Positions 50,853 to 60,283 of a DNA stretch of 64,000 nt are shown one piece after another. Within the stretch, counting starts at the first letter, position 1. Each line of letters begins with the position of its first letter. Location: assembly GCF_001941865.1 (NCBI RefSeq), contig NZ_CP016162.1:1860001-1924000 (forward strand), given 5' to 3'. The notes below the pieces were generated by a model that worked only from the letters and a program-made list of their open reading frames with translations, did not search any database and was not told where the DNA came from. A program made the position numbers and the translations under genes. This DNA comes from Pseudomonas alcaliphila JAB1. GTDB lineage: Bacteria > Pseudomonadota > Gammaproteobacteria > Pseudomonadales > Pseudomonadaceae.

Positions 50853-51677
50853 ATGCGCGCAGCGATTCGAGTCGACCGTCTGAACAAGAGCTTCGGCCGC
50901 AAACAGGCGTTGTTCGACCTGGCGCTGTCGGTACAGCCAGGTGAAATGGTGGCCTTGATCGGTGCTTCGGGGTCGGGCAAGTCGACCCTGCTGCGCCATC
51001 TCGCCGGCTTGGCACGCGGCGATGCCGGCAGTATCGAAGTGCTCGGTCGCCAGGTCCAGGCCGATGGTCGCCTCAACGGCGACGTGCGCCGTCAGCGCGC
51101 CGATATCGGCTACATCTTCCAGCAGTTCAATCTGGTCGGCCGCCTCAGTGTGATGCAGAACGTGCTGCTCGGTGGTCTGGGGCGCATGCCGCGCTGGCGT
51201 GGCAGCCTCAGCCTGTTCAATGCCGAGGAAAGGCAGCGTGCCATGCAGGCGCTGGAGCGGGTCGGTCTGGCCGAGTTCGCTGCGCAGCGTGCTTCGACCC
51301 TCTCCGGGGGGCAGCAGCAACGCGTAGCCATCGCCCGTGCGCTGTGCCAGCAGGCCGAGGTGATTCTCGCCGACGAGCCGATCGCCTCGCTCGACCCGGA
51401 GTCGGCACGCAAGGTGATGGAGATTCTCGCCGACATCAACCGCTGCGACGGCAAGACGGTGGTGGTGACCCTGCATCAGGTCGACTACGCGGTGCGCTAT
51501 TGCCAGCGCGCCGTGGCGCTCAAGGGCGGGCGCATTCATTTCGACGGACCCACCGAAAGCTTCAATCCCGATTTTCTCAACGATCTCTACGGCGGCGATC
51601 TCGATATCAGCCTGCTGCTGCCGCAAGGGCAGCGCCCACGGGCTGTAGAGCGTCCGCTGACACTGGCCAAGGCCTGA
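50853..51677 (+). CDS. phnC: phosphonate ABC transporter ATPase PhnC
   Basis: 274 residues. Walker [11 protein letters not shown]-loop [19 protein letters not shown] (characteristic of PhnC), signature [18 protein letters not shown], Walker [17 protein letters not shown] and switch His ([14 protein letters not shown]). GAGG 8 bases before the ATG at 50853 decides the start; the frame is open upstream without homology. First gene of the phn operon. Confidence 0.93.
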   Translation: MRAAIRVDRLNKSFGRKQALFDLALSVQPGEMVALIGASGSGKSTLLRHLAGLARGDAGSIEVLGRQVQADGRLNGDVRRQRADIGYIFQQFNLVGRLSVMQNVLLGGLGRMPRWRGSLSLFNAEERQRAMQALERVGLAEFAAQRASTLSGGQQQRVAIARALCQQAEVILADEPIASLDPESARKVMEILADINRCDGKTVVVTLHQVDYAVRYCQRAVALKGGRIHFDGPTESFNPDFLNDLYGGDLDISLLLPQGQRPRAVERPLTLAKA

Positions 51678-51731
51678 CGTCGCCTCCCTCATTCGAAACA
51701 ACAACGCCAACCCGCAACAGGAGTGTGCTCC

Positions 51732-52733
51732 ATGTTCAAACGCATCGGCCAGGTGCTGGCTGCCTCTGCGCTCGTCACCGGTTCCCTGCTGGGCTCGGTC
51801 CAGGCCGCCGAGGAACTCAACTTCGGCATCATCTCCACCGAGTCCTCGCAGAACCTCAAGGCCATGTGGGAGCCCTTCCTGGCTGACATGAGCAAGCAGA
51901 CCGGGGTGAAGATCAACGCCTTCTTCGCCCCGGACTATGCCGGGATCATCCAGGGCATGCGCTTCGACAAGGTCGACGTGGCCTGGTACGGCAACAAGTC
52001 GGCGATGGAAGCGGTGGACCGCGCCGGCGGCGAGATCTTCGCCCAGACCGTAGCGGCCAACGGCGCCCAGGGCTACTACAGCCTGCTGGTGGCGCACAAG
52101 GACAGCCCGATCAATTCGGTCGAGGACATGCTCAAGAACGCCAAGAGCCTGACCTTCGCCAACGGCGACCCGAACTCCACTTCCGGTTATCTGGTGCCCG
52201 GTTACTACGTGTTCGCCCAGAACAACGCCGACGCCGGCAAGATCTTCAAGCGCTCGCTCAACGGCAGTCATGAGGTCAACGCCTTGTCGGTGGCCAACAA
52301 GCAGGTCGATGTCGGCACCTTCAACAGCGAGGGCATGGAGCGTCTGGAAGTGACCGCGCCGGACAAGGCCGCGCAGCTCAAGGTGATCTGGACCTCGCCG
52401 CTGATCCCCTCCGACCCCATCGTCTGGCGCAAGAATCTGCCGCAGGAAACCCGCGACAAGCTGCGTGACTTCTTCATGACCTACGGCGCCAAGCCGGAGG
52501 AGAAGAAGGTGCTCGAAGACCTGCAGTGGGGCCAGTTCAAGGCTTCGGACAACGATCAGTTGCTGCCGATTCGTCAGCTCGAACTGTTCAAGAAACGTAC
52601 CGAAGTGGCCAATAACGACAAGCTCAAGGACGCCGACAAGCAGGCTCAGCTCAAGGAGCTGGACGACGAGTTGGCCAAGCTGGAGCAGCGTATGGCCGAG
52701 CGTGAGAAGCAGGGCGGCGCCAGCGCCGGCTGA
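51732..52733 (+). CDS. phnD: phosphonate ABC transporter binding protein PhnD
   Basis: 333 residues. Signal peptide ([20 protein letters not shown]), then the PhnD/PtxB-type fold: [61 protein letters not shown]. The C-terminus is a charged coiled coil ([20 protein letters not shown]). Binds 2-aminoethylphosphonate or related compounds in the periplasm. GGAG 10 bases upstream of the ATG. Confidence 0.93.
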   Translation: MFKRIGQVLAASALVTGSLLGSVQAAEELNFGIISTESSQNLKAMWEPFLADMSKQTGVKINAFFAPDYAGIIQGMRFDKVDVAWYGNKSAMEAVDRAGGEIFAQTVAANGAQGYYSLLVAHKDSPINSVEDMLKNAKSLTFANGDPNSTSGYLVPGYYVFAQNNADAGKIFKRSLNGSHEVNALSVANKQVDVGTFNSEGMERLEVTAPDKAAQLKVIWTSPLIPSDPIVWRKNLPQETRDKLRDFFMTYGAKPEEKKVLEDLQWGQFKASDNDQLLPIRQLELFKKRTEVANNDKLKDADKQAQLKELDDELAKLEQRMAEREKQGGASAG

Positions 52734-52739
52734 CCCCGA

Positions 52740-52767
52740 GAGCCGCCCCGCGCTGGTGGGGCGGCTC
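52740..52767 (+). terminator. stable hairpin between phnD and phnE
   Basis: GAGCCGCCCC-GCGCTGGT-GGGGCGGCTC, perfect 10-bp stem, 6 bp after the phnD stop. No T-run, so it more likely protects the phnD mRNA than ends transcription. A REP fragment (GCTCGCCGCTGAAGCGCC) follows. Confidence 0.6.
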
Positions 52768-52815
52768 GCGAAAAGCTCGCCGCTGAAGCGCCTTCCACAG
52801 GATCGAGAATTACCC

Positions 52816-53607
52816 ATGACCACACTGACCACCGCCACCCCGGTCGCCGACGGCAAGCGCAGCTGGCCGCAACTTATCGGCTGGGGCCTGTTCTTCGCCG
52901 TACTTGCCTGGTCCTGGCAGGGCGCGGAAATGAACCCGCTGGCGCTGGTGCGCGATGCCGGCAACATGGCCACCTTCGCCGCCGACTTCTTTCCGCCGGA
53001 TTTCAGCAACTGGCAGCACTACCTCAAGGAGATGGTCGTCACCGTGCAGATCGCCCTCTGGGGCACGGTGCTGGCCATCGTCTGCGCCATTCCGCTGGGC
53101 ATTCTCTGCTCCGAGAACATCGTGCCCTGGTGGATCTATCAGCCGGTACGCCGGGTGATGGATGCCTGCCGTTCGATCAACGAAATGGTCTTCGCCATGC
53201 TCTTCGTCGTCGCGGTCGGCCTCGGCCCCTTCGCTGGCGTGCTGGCACTGTTCATTAGCACCACCGGGGTGCTGGCCAAATTGTTCGCCGAGGCGGTCGA
53301 GGCCATCGATCCGGGCCCGGTGGAAGGCGTGCGCGCCACTGGTGCCAGCGCCCTGCAGGAAGTGATCTTCGGCGTCATCCCGCAGGTGCTGCCGCTGTGG
53401 ATCTCCTACTCGCTGTACCGCTTCGAGTCCAACGTTCGCTCGGCAACCGTGGTCGGCATGGTCGGCGCTGGTGGTATCGGGGTGATCCTCTGGGAGGCCA
53501 TACGCGGCTTCCAGTTCGCCCAGACCTGCGCCCTGCTGATCGTGATCATCCTGGTGGTGAGCGCCATCGACATCCTGTCCCAGCGCCTGCGCAAGCTCTT
53601 TATCTGA
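52816..53607 (+). CDS. phnE: phosphonate ABC transporter permease PhnE
   Basis: 263 residues with about six membrane helices. The BPD_transp signature and EAA loop are visible ([20 protein letters not shown]), plus [25 protein letters not shown] and [19 protein letters not shown], typical of PhnE. The start [12 protein letters not shown] at 52816 gives normal family length; the frame runs back into phnD without homology. Confidence 0.92.
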   Translation: MTTLTTATPVADGKRSWPQLIGWGLFFAVLAWSWQGAEMNPLALVRDAGNMATFAADFFPPDFSNWQHYLKEMVVTVQIALWGTVLAIVCAIPLGILCSENIVPWWIYQPVRRVMDACRSINEMVFAMLFVVAVGLGPFAGVLALFISTTGVLAKLFAEAVEAIDPGPVEGVRATGASALQEVIFGVIPQVLPLWISYSLYRFESNVRSATVVGMVGAGGIGVILWEAIRGFQFAQTCALLIVIILVVSAIDILSQRLRKLFI

Positions 53608-53645
53608 AGGAGGAGGAGGGCGCCTGCGTGCGCCCTTTTCAAACG

Positions 53646-54350
53646 ATGAACTTGTCTAGACAAAGCGAACCGCTGTACCGCGAACTGGCCGCCGTGTTGC
53701 GCGAGGACGTGCAGCGCATGAGCCCGGGCGACTACCTGCCGGGCGAGATGCAACTGGCCGCCCGTTTTTCCGTCAATCGCCACACCCTGCGTCGCGCCGT
53801 GGACGAGCTGGTGCTCGAAGGCCGCCTGCTGCGCCGCCAGGGCAAGGGCACCCAGGTGTTGGCCAAGCCGCTGGTGTATCCGGTGGAGGCGGGCAGTGCC
53901 TTCAGCCAGTCGCTGTCGGCGCTCGGCCACCGCGTCGAGGCGCACTTGCTCGAGCGCCTGCGCCGCAGCGGCAGCAGCGAGGAGTGCCGCCATCTGCAAT
54001 TGCCCGATGGCAGCGAGCTGGTCGAACTGGCCACCCTGCGCCTGCTCGATGGTCAGCCGCTGAGCCTGATCCGTCACCGTTTCTGCGCCAGCCTGGCGCC
54101 GCTGCTGGCCGACTACCGGGGCGGTTCGCTGCGCCAGTACCTGGCTGAGCGCGATCTGCCGCTGGCGCGCACCTTCAGCCTGATCGGTGCGCGTCTGCCC
54201 AGCCGCGAGGAGGCGGCGCACCTGCTGATGCCGCGCCATGCGCCGCTGCTCAGTGTGCTCACGCTGTCCCGTGATCCCGCCGGTCGTGCCGTGGAGCTGG
54301 CGCAATCCAGCAGCCGCGCCGACCGCTTCCAGTACCAGGTCGCGACCTGA
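53646..54350 (+). CDS. phnF: GntR-family regulator PhnF
   Basis: 234 residues. N-terminal GntR winged helix (EPLYRELAAVLREDVQRMSP, YLPGEMQLAARFSVNRHTLRRAVDELVLEGRL) and C-terminal UTRA ligand domain (ELVELATLRLLDGQPLSLIRHRF). Probably a local phosphonate-responsive regulator of phn genes. The ATG at 53646 lacks a strong ribosome site; a GTG 18 bases earlier is possible. The next start lies at its stop codon. Confidence 0.88.
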   Translation: MNLSRQSEPLYRELAAVLREDVQRMSPGDYLPGEMQLAARFSVNRHTLRRAVDELVLEGRLLRRQGKGTQVLAKPLVYPVEAGSAFSQSLSALGHRVEAHLLERLRRSGSSEECRHLQLPDGSELVELATLRLLDGQPLSLIRHRFCASLAPLLADYRGGSLRQYLAERDLPLARTFSLIGARLPSREEAAHLLMPRHAPLLSVLTLSRDPAGRAVELAQSSSRADRFQYQVAT

Positions 54351-54361
54351 TGGAGACCCGC

Positions 54362-54811
54362 ATGAACGACCTTGATCCGAACATCGCCGCGCGCCAGCGC
54401 TGGATGGGGGTACTGGCCCGCGCCGGCGACGCCCTCGATGCCCACGAGGCGGCGCTCAAGGACAGCGCCTACCAACTGATCCGCGCCCCCGAAGTGGGCA
54501 TGACCCTGGTGCGTGGGCGCATGGGCGGCACCGGCAGCGCCTTCAACCTTGGCGAGATGAGTGTGACCCGCTGCGTGGTGCGCCTGGCCGACGGCCGTAC
54601 CGGCTACAGCTACCTGGCCGGTCGCGACAAGCGCCGCGCCGAACTAGCGGCGCTGGCCGACGCCCACCTGCAGGGCAGCGACCAGGCGCGCTGGCTCAGC
54701 GACCTGATCGAACCCCTGGCCCGCCAGCAGCGCGAGCAGCGCCTGGCCCGGGCTGCCCGCACCGCCACCACCCAGGTGGAATTCTTCACCCTGGTCAGAG
54801 GAGAGGACTGA
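54362..54811 (+). CDS. phnG: C-P lyase core subunit PhnG
   Basis: 149 residues from the ATG preceded by GGAG (54352-54355); 153 from the overlapping ATG at 54350. PhnG family features: ARQRWMGVLARAGDALDAHEAAL, GMTLVRGRMGGTGSAFNLGEMSVTRCVVRL. With H, I and J it forms the core complex that transfers phosphonate to ATP-ribose. Confidence 0.92.
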   Translation: MNDLDPNIAARQRWMGVLARAGDALDAHEAALKDSAYQLIRAPEVGMTLVRGRMGGTGSAFNLGEMSVTRCVVRLADGRTGYSYLAGRDKRRAELAALADAHLQGSDQARWLSDLIEPLARQQREQRLARAARTATTQVEFFTLVRGED

Positions 54812-55422
54812 TGACTACGCTGCACAGCTCGCACTGGCTGCAACCGGCTTTCGACGACCCGGTGCTGGACGCCCAGGTCAGCTTCCGCGCGGCCCTCGGA
54901 GCCCTGGCGGAGCCGGGCCTGCCGCGTGCCATGGATCGCGCCCATGCATTGGGTGGGCTGGCACCGGCCACCTATGGCCTGTGCCTGGCCTTCCTCGACA
55001 GCGATACGCCGTTGTGGCTGGCGCCGCGCTTCGACACGCCGTTGATCCGTGCCAACCTGGCATTCCATTGCGGCTGCCCGATCGTCGCCGAGCGCGAGAT
55101 TGCCCTGTTCGCCCTGCTCGATGAAAGCGAGTTGAGCGATCTGTCGGACTTCGACAACGGCAGCGAACGCTACCCGGATCAGTCCTGCACGCTGCTGATC
55201 CAGTTGGGTGATCTGCACGCTGGCCCAGCCCTGCGCTGGCGCGGCCCGGGCATCAAGGACGTGCGCAGCGTCAGCCTGCCGTTGCCGGCCTCGTTCTGGC
55301 AGCAGCGCCAGGCGCGCAACGCTTTTCCCCGTGGTCTGGACTGCTTCTTCGCCGCTGACGGCGAGGTCATCGGCCTGCCACGCAGCACCCACGTGCTGAT
55401 CGAAACCGAGGAGGCCGCCTGA
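54811..55422 (+). CDS. phnH: C-P lyase core subunit PhnH
   Basis: 203 residues, PhnH family. HWLQPAFDDPVLDAQVSFRAALGALAEPGLP is the typical start; the C-terminal FWQQRQARNAFPRGLDCFFA and GLPRSTHVLIE end match the family. Dimeric PLP-like fold without cofactor. One-base overlaps with neighbours on both sides indicate coupled translation. Confidence 0.93.
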   Translation: MTTLHSSHWLQPAFDDPVLDAQVSFRAALGALAEPGLPRAMDRAHALGGLAPATYGLCLAFLDSDTPLWLAPRFDTPLIRANLAFHCGCPIVAEREIALFALLDESELSDLSDFDNGSERYPDQSCTLLIQLGDLHAGPALRWRGPGIKDVRSVSLPLPASFWQQRQARNAFPRGLDCFFAADGEVIGLPRSTHVLIETEEAA

Positions 55423-56501
55423 TGTATGTCGCCGTCAAGGGTGGCGAACGCGCCATCGACAATGCCCATCAACTGCTGGCCAGCCGTCGCCGTGGCGATA
55501 CCGCCGTCGCCGAACTGAGCGTGCAGCAGGTGCGTCAGCAACTGCCGCTGGCCGTGGCCCGCGTCATGAGCGAAGGCTCGCTGTACGACGAGGAACTGGC
55601 TGCGCTGGCGATCAAGCAGGCCGCGGGCGATCTGATGGAAGCCATCTTCCTCTTGCGCGCCTACCGCACCACGCTGCCGCGCTTCGGCGCCAGCGAGCCG
55701 CTGGATACCACGAAGATGCAGCTGGAACGGCGCATCTCCGCCACCTTCAAGGATCTGCCCGGTGGTCAATTGCTCGGCCCGACCTTCGACTACACCCATC
55801 GCCTGCTGGACTTCGCCCTGCTGGCCGAGGGTGAGTATCCGGCGCCGGAGGCCGCGGTGACCGATGAGCCCAAGCCCTGCCCTCGGGTTCTGGACTTTCT
55901 TGCAGGCGAGGGCCTGATGGCCCGCGAGACGGACGACGGCGCGCCGGTGCCAGACATCACCCGCGAGCCGCTGGCCTTTCCCGCCAGCCGCGCCGAGCGC
56001 CTGCAGGCGCTGGCCCGTGGCGACGAGGGCTTCCTCCTGGCGCTGGGTTATTCCACCCAGCGTGGCTACGGACGCAACCACCCCTTCGCCGGGGAGATCC
56101 GCATCGGCGCCGTCGAGGTGTGGATGACGCCCGCCGAACTGGGTTTCGCCGTGCCACTGGGCGACATCGAAATCACCGAGTGCGAGATGGTTAACCAGTT
56201 CGTCGGTGAAAGCGCCGAGCAGGCGCAGTTCACCCGCGGCTACGGTCTGGCCTTCGGTTACGCCGAACGCAAGGCCATGGGCATGGCCCTGGTCGACCGC
56301 GCGCTGCGTGCCCGTGAGTACGGCGAGGAAGTGCAGGGCCCGGCGCAGGAGGAGGAATTCGTGCTGATGCACTGCGACAACGTCGAGGCCTCCGGCTTCG
56401 TCTCGCACCTCAAGTTGCCGCACTACGTCGACTTCCAGGCCGAACTGGAACTGATCCGCAAGCTGCGCCGCCAGAGGAGAACCGCTGATGAATCTGTCTA
56501 A
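55422..56501 (+). CDS. phnI: C-P lyase core subunit PhnI
   Basis: 359 residues, full length. MYVAVKGGERAIDNAHQLLA at the start, DLMEAIFLLRAYRTTLPRF, and the conserved LALGYSTQRGYGRNHPFAGEI region. PhnI carries nucleosidase activity that displaces adenine from ATP to load phosphonate. Overlaps phnJ by 14 bp. Confidence 0.94.
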   Translation: MYVAVKGGERAIDNAHQLLASRRRGDTAVAELSVQQVRQQLPLAVARVMSEGSLYDEELAALAIKQAAGDLMEAIFLLRAYRTTLPRFGASEPLDTTKMQLERRISATFKDLPGGQLLGPTFDYTHRLLDFALLAEGEYPAPEAAVTDEPKPCPRVLDFLAGEGLMARETDDGAPVPDITREPLAFPASRAERLQALARGDEGFLLALGYSTQRGYGRNHPFAGEIRIGAVEVWMTPAELGFAVPLGDIEITECEMVNQFVGESAEQAQFTRGYGLAFGYAERKAMGMALVDRALRAREYGEEVQGPAQEEEFVLMHCDNVEASGFVSHLKLPHYVDFQAELELIRKLRRQRRTADESV

Positions 56502-57366
56502 CGCAAGCGGCGCCCACGAGGCGTCGGCCTACAACTTCGCCTACCTCGACGAGCAGACCAAGCGCATGATCCGCCGTGGCCTGCTCAAGGCCGTGGCGAT
56601 CCCCGGTTACCAGGTGCCTTTCGGTGGCCGCGAGATGCCGCTGCCCTACGGCTGGGGCACCGGCGGCATGCAAGTGACTGCCGCCATCCTGGGCCGTGAT
56701 GATGTGCTCAAGGTGATCGACCAGGGCGCCGACGACACCACCAATGCGGTGTCGATCCGCCGCTTTTTCGCCCGCACTGCCGGCGTCGCCACCACCGAGC
56801 GTACTCGTGATGCCAGCGTGATCCAGACCCGTCACCGCATTCCGGAAACGCCGCTGGTGGCCGGACAGATCATGGTCTATCAGGTGCCGATTCCTGAGCC
56901 GCTGCGTTTCATCGAACCGTCCGAGAGCGAGACGCGCACCATGCATGCGCTGGAAGACTACGGCGTGATGCACGTGAAGCTGTACGAGGACATCGCCACC
57001 TTCGGCCATATCGCCACCGCCTATACCTACCCGGTGACGGTGGACAAGCGCTACGTGATGGATCCGTCGCCGATTCCCAAGTTCGACAACCCCAAGCTGG
57101 ACATGAGCCCGGCGCTGATGCTGTTCGGTGCCGGCCGCGAGAAGCGCCTGTACGCGGTGCCGCCCTTTACTCAGGTGGTCAGCCTGGACTTCGAGGATCA
57201 CCCCTTCGCCGTGCAGCAGTGGGACGAATGCTGCGCCTTCTGTGGCAGCACCGAGTCCTTCCTCGATGAGCTGATCGTCGATGACGCCGGCAGCAAGCGC
57301 TACGTCTGCTCCGACACCGACTACTGCCGCCAGCGCACCGAGCGCCTCGAGGAGAACCAGCAATGA
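56488..57366 (+). CDS. phnJ: C-P lyase radical SAM subunit PhnJ
   Basis: 292 residues. The PhnJ iron-sulfur motif Cx2Cx21C is present near the C-terminus (CAFC, then 21 residues, then VC). The further catalytic cysteine follows five residues later in CSDTDYC. Cleaves the C-P bond of ribose phosphonate phosphate to release methane or other alkanes. Overlaps phnK by 4 bp. Confidence 0.95.
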   Translation: MNLSNASGAHEASAYNFAYLDEQTKRMIRRGLLKAVAIPGYQVPFGGREMPLPYGWGTGGMQVTAAILGRDDVLKVIDQGADDTTNAVSIRRFFARTAGVATTERTRDASVIQTRHRIPETPLVAGQIMVYQVPIPEPLRFIEPSESETRTMHALEDYGVMHVKLYEDIATFGHIATAYTYPVTVDKRYVMDPSPIPKFDNPKLDMSPALMLFGAGREKRLYAVPPFTQVVSLDFEDHPFAVQQWDECCAFCGSTESFLDELIVDDAGSKRYVCSDTDYCRQRTERLEENQQ

Positions 57367-58172
57367 GCGCCGCCGAACGTCTGCAACCTGCCGTGGCAGC
57401 GACCGAGCCGCTGTTCTCGGTGCGTGACCTGACCCGTCTGTACGGCCCGGACAAGGGCTGCCAGGGCGTCAGCTTCGACCTCTATCCCGGCGAAGTGCTG
57501 GGCATAGTCGGCGAGTCCGGCTCGGGCAAGTCCACCTTGCTCAGCTTGCTCTCCGGGCGCTGCCCGCCGGATCGCGGCGCGGTCAGTTATCGCGGTCGCG
57601 ACGATCAGTGGCTCGACCTGTACAGCGCCAGTGAGGCCGAGCGGCGCACGCTGTTGCGTACCGAATGGGGCTTCGTCGAGCAGAACCCGCGTGACGGCTT
57701 GCGCATGGCGGTGTCGGCCGGCGCCAACATCGGCGAGCGGCTGATGGCTCAGGGCGTGCGCCACTACGGTGAGCTGCGCGCCGCCGGGCTCGACTGGCTG
57801 AGCCAGGTGGAGATCGACCCGGCACGTATCGACGACCTGCCGCGTACCTTCTCCGGCGGCATGCAGCAACGCCTGCAGATCGCCCGCAACCTGGTGTCCT
57901 CGCCACGCCTGGTGTTCATGGACGAGCCGACCGGCGGGCTGGACGTGTCGGTGCAGGCGCGCCTGCTCGATCTGCTGCGCGGCCTGGTGCGTGAGCTGGA
58001 TCTGGCCGTGGTGATCGTCACCCATGACCTGGCGGTGGCGCGCCTGCTGGCCGATCGGTTGATGGTGATGCGCCGTTCGAGGGTGGTGGAGGCGGGGCTG
58101 ACCGATCAGATCCTCGACGATCCGCAGCATCCGTATTCGCAGTTGCTGGTGTCGTCGGTTTTGCAACCCTGA
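57363..58172 (+). CDS. phnK: C-P lyase ABC-type subunit PhnK
   Basis: 269 residues. Walker A GESGSGKST, signature FSGGMQQRLQIARNL, Walker B LVFMDEPTGGLDVS and switch His VIVTHDLAVARLLADR. PhnK binds the core complex at PhnJ. N-terminal LFSVRDLTRLYGPDKGCQGVSF is typical. Followed by a 260-bp repeat block that separates it from phnL. Confidence 0.93.
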   Translation: MSAAERLQPAVAATEPLFSVRDLTRLYGPDKGCQGVSFDLYPGEVLGIVGESGSGKSTLLSLLSGRCPPDRGAVSYRGRDDQWLDLYSASEAERRTLLRTEWGFVEQNPRDGLRMAVSAGANIGERLMAQGVRHYGELRAAGLDWLSQVEIDPARIDDLPRTFSGGMQQRLQIARNLVSSPRLVFMDEPTGGLDVSVQARLLDLLRGLVRELDLAVVIVTHDLAVARLLADRLMVMRRSRVVEAGLTDQILDDPQHPYSQLLVSSVLQP

Positions 58173-58195
58173 TGACGCCCAGCAATCGCCAGCCC

Positions 58196-58255
58196 GTAGC
58201 CCGCTTGCAATCCGGGAAAACCGTGCCAGCCATCCCCGGATTGCATCCGGGCTAC
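58196..58255. repeat. GTAGCCCG-type inverted repeat, first copy after phnK
   Basis: GTAGCCCGCTTGCAATCCGGG ... CCCCGGATTGCATCCGGGCTAC. Same family as 35269-35328. Confidence 0.82.
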
Positions 58256-58283
58256 AGCTGCCCGCTTGCGCATGACGCGGGAT

Positions 58284-58333
58284 GTAGGGCGGGTGTAACC
58301 CGCCACGGCAATGGCGGGTTGCAACCGCCCTAC
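58284..58333. repeat. GTAGGGCGGGTG-type inverted repeat
   Basis: GTAGGGCGGGTGTAACCCGCC ... GGCGGGTTGCAACCGCCCTAC. Same module as in the 191-bp array near gspD. It is flanked on both sides by GTAGCCCGG repeats. Confidence 0.82.
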
Positions 58334-58352
58334 GGCCTGCAACCGTCAACCC

Positions 58353-58412
58353 GTAGCCCGGATGGAATCCGGGAAGCCCGTGCCCGCCACCCCCGGATTG
58401 CATCCGGGCTAC
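58353..58412. repeat. GTAGCCCGG-type inverted repeat, second copy
   Basis: GTAGCCCGGATGGAATCCGGG ... CCCCGGATTGCATCCGGGCTAC, ending 19 bp before the phnL start. Confidence 0.82.
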
Positions 58413-58431
58413 GACAGCAATCGAGGTGTAT

Positions 58432-59148
58432 ATGAACAACCTGATCGAGGTCAGCGACCTCAGCAAGACCTTCACCCTGCACCAGCAGAATGGCGTCGTC
58501 CTGCAGGTGCTGCGTGACCTGAACTTCAGCGTGCGCGGCGGCGAGTGCCTGGTGCTGCACGGCCAGTCCGGCGCTGGCAAGTCGACCCTGCTGCGCACCT
58601 TGTACGGCAACTACCTGGCCGCTGGCGGCAGCATTCGCATCCGTCACCAGGGCGAGCCGGTGGAGCTGGTCGGCGCCGAGCCGCGCCAGGTGCTGGCGGT
58701 GCGCCGGCAAAGCCTGGGTTATGTCAGTCAGTTCCTGCGGGTGATCCCGCGCGTGTCGACCCTGGACGTGGTGATGGAACCGGCGCTGTCGCGAGGCTGG
58801 ACGCGCAGCGACGCCGAGGCGCGAGCCAAGGCGCTGCTAGGCCGGCTGAATATTCCTGAGGCGTTGTGGCAGCTGGCTCCGGGCACCTTCTCCGGCGGCG
58901 AGCAGCAGCGCGTCAACATCGCCCGCGGCTTTATGGTCGAGTGGCCGGTGCTGCTGCTCGACGAACCCACCGCCTCGCTGGACGACGCCAACCGCCAGGT
59001 GGTGCTGGAGCTGATTCTCGAGGCCAAGGCGGCCGGCAGCGCGCTGATCGGCATCTTCCACGACCGCATCGCCCGCGAGGCCGTGGCCGACCGTTACCTC
59101 GACATGAGCGCCGAGGCGGCGCAAGCGGAGTACGTCTATGTCGTCTGA
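58432..59148 (+). CDS. phnL: C-P lyase ABC-type subunit PhnL
   Basis: 238 residues. Walker A GQSGAGKST, Q-loop SLGYVSQFLRVIPRVSTLDV, signature [15 protein letters not shown], Walker B VLLLDEPTASLDDANR and HDRIAREAVADR. PhnL binds next to PhnK on the core complex. GAGG 5 bases before the ATG at 58432 picks this start over 58426. Overlaps phnM by 11 bp. Confidence 0.93.
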   Translation: MNNLIEVSDLSKTFTLHQQNGVVLQVLRDLNFSVRGGECLVLHGQSGAGKSTLLRTLYGNYLAAGGSIRIRHQGEPVELVGAEPRQVLAVRRQSLGYVSQFLRVIPRVSTLDVVMEPALSRGWTRSDAEARAKALLGRLNIPEALWQLAPGTFSGGEQQRVNIARGFMVEWPVLLLDEPTASLDDANRQVVLELILEAKAAGSALIGIFHDRIAREAVADRYLDMSAEAAQAEYVYVV

Positions 59149-60283
59149 ACAGATTCTCAGCAACGCCCGTATAGTCACTGCCGAGCGCGAGTTTCTCGGG
59201 TCGGTGCTGCTGCGTGACGGGCTGATCGTTGCGGTGGACGAGGGCGCCAGTCGTCTGCCGCAGGCCCAGAACCTGGATGGCGATTACCTGCTGCCGGGGC
59301 TGGTGGAGTTGCACACCGACAACCTGGAGAAGCATATGAGCCCCAGGCCGGGAGTCGATTGGCCTTCGGCCTCGGCGGTGCTGACCCACGATGCGCAGAT
59401 CGTCTCCGCCGGCATCACCACGGTGTTCGATGCGCTGGCCATCGGCGACATCAACCCGCGCGGCCGGCGCATGCAGCAGCTGCCGGCGATGATCGAGGCC
59501 ATCGCCGCCAGCGAGGCAGCCGGGCAGACCCGCGCCGAGCACCGTCTGCACCTGCGCTGCGAGCTGTGCCACCCCGATGCCCTGACCATCTACCGCGACC
59601 TGGTGGAGCACCCGCTGGTGGCGCTGGTCTCGGTGATGGATCACTCGCCCGGCCAGCGCCAGTTCGCCAAGGTGGAGAAGTACCGCGAGTACTACATGGG
59701 CAAGTACCACCTGAGTCCGGCGGAGATGGAGGATTTCCTTCAGGAGCAGATCGCCAACTCGCGCCAGTACAGCGATCGCCAGCGCCGCGCCATCGTCGAG
59801 GACTGCCACAGTCGCGGCATCTCGGTGGCCAGCCATGATGACGCGACCCTGGCCCACGTGCAGGAGTCGGCCGGCTTCGGTATGGCCATCGCCGAGTTTC
59901 CCACCACCCTGGAAGCGGCCAGGGCCAGCCACGAGCTGGGGCTGAAGGTGCTGATGGGGGCACCGAATGTGGTGCGCGGCGGCTCGCACTCCGGCAATAT
60001 CGCCGCCGCCGAGCTGGCGCGCCACGGCGTGCTGGATATCCTTTCCAGCGACTACTACCCGGCCAGTCTGCTGCATGCGGCCTGGCTGCTCGCCGGGCAG
60101 AACAACGACTATGATTTGCCTGCGGCCATCGCCACCGTGAGCCGCGCGCCGGCCAGGGCGGCCGGACTGGATGACCGCGGCGAGATCCGCGTCGGTCTGC
60201 GCGCCGACCTGGTGCAGGCCAGGGCCCATGGCGAGCAGCCGGTGATCCAGCAGGTGTGGCGCCAAGCACGAAGGGTATTCTGA
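59138..60283 (+). CDS. phnM: RPnTP hydrolase PhnM
   Basis: 381 residues, amidohydrolase superfamily. Metal ligands in LLPGLVELHTDNLEKH (HxD-type), DHSPGQRQF, SVASHDDATLAH (His and Asp) and the terminal ILSSDYYPASLLHAAW with Asp. Removes diphosphate from 5-triphospho-ribose phosphonate. The stop overlaps phnN as TGATG. Confidence 0.94.
   Translation: MSSEQILSNARIVTAEREFLGSVLLRDGLIVAVDEGASRLPQAQNLDGDYLLPGLVELHTDNLEKHMSPRPGVDWPSASAVLTHDAQIVSAGITTVFDALAIGDINPRGRRMQQLPAMIEAIAASEAAGQTRAEHRLHLRCELCHPDALTIYRDLVEHPLVALVSVMDHSPGQRQFAKVEKYREYYMGKYHLSPAEMEDFLQEQIANSRQYSDRQRRAIVEDCHSRGISVASHDDATLAHVQESAGFGMAIAEFPTTLEAARASHELGLKVLMGAPNVVRGGSHSGNIAAAELARHGVLDILSSDYYPASLLHAAWLLAGQNNDYDLPAAIATVSRAPARAAGLDDRGEIRVGLRADLVQARAHGEQPVIQQVWRQARRVF

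Noticed and set aside
50811..53009. 732-codon minus-strand frame over phnC and phnD
   Set aside because: Antisense shadow; no domain features.
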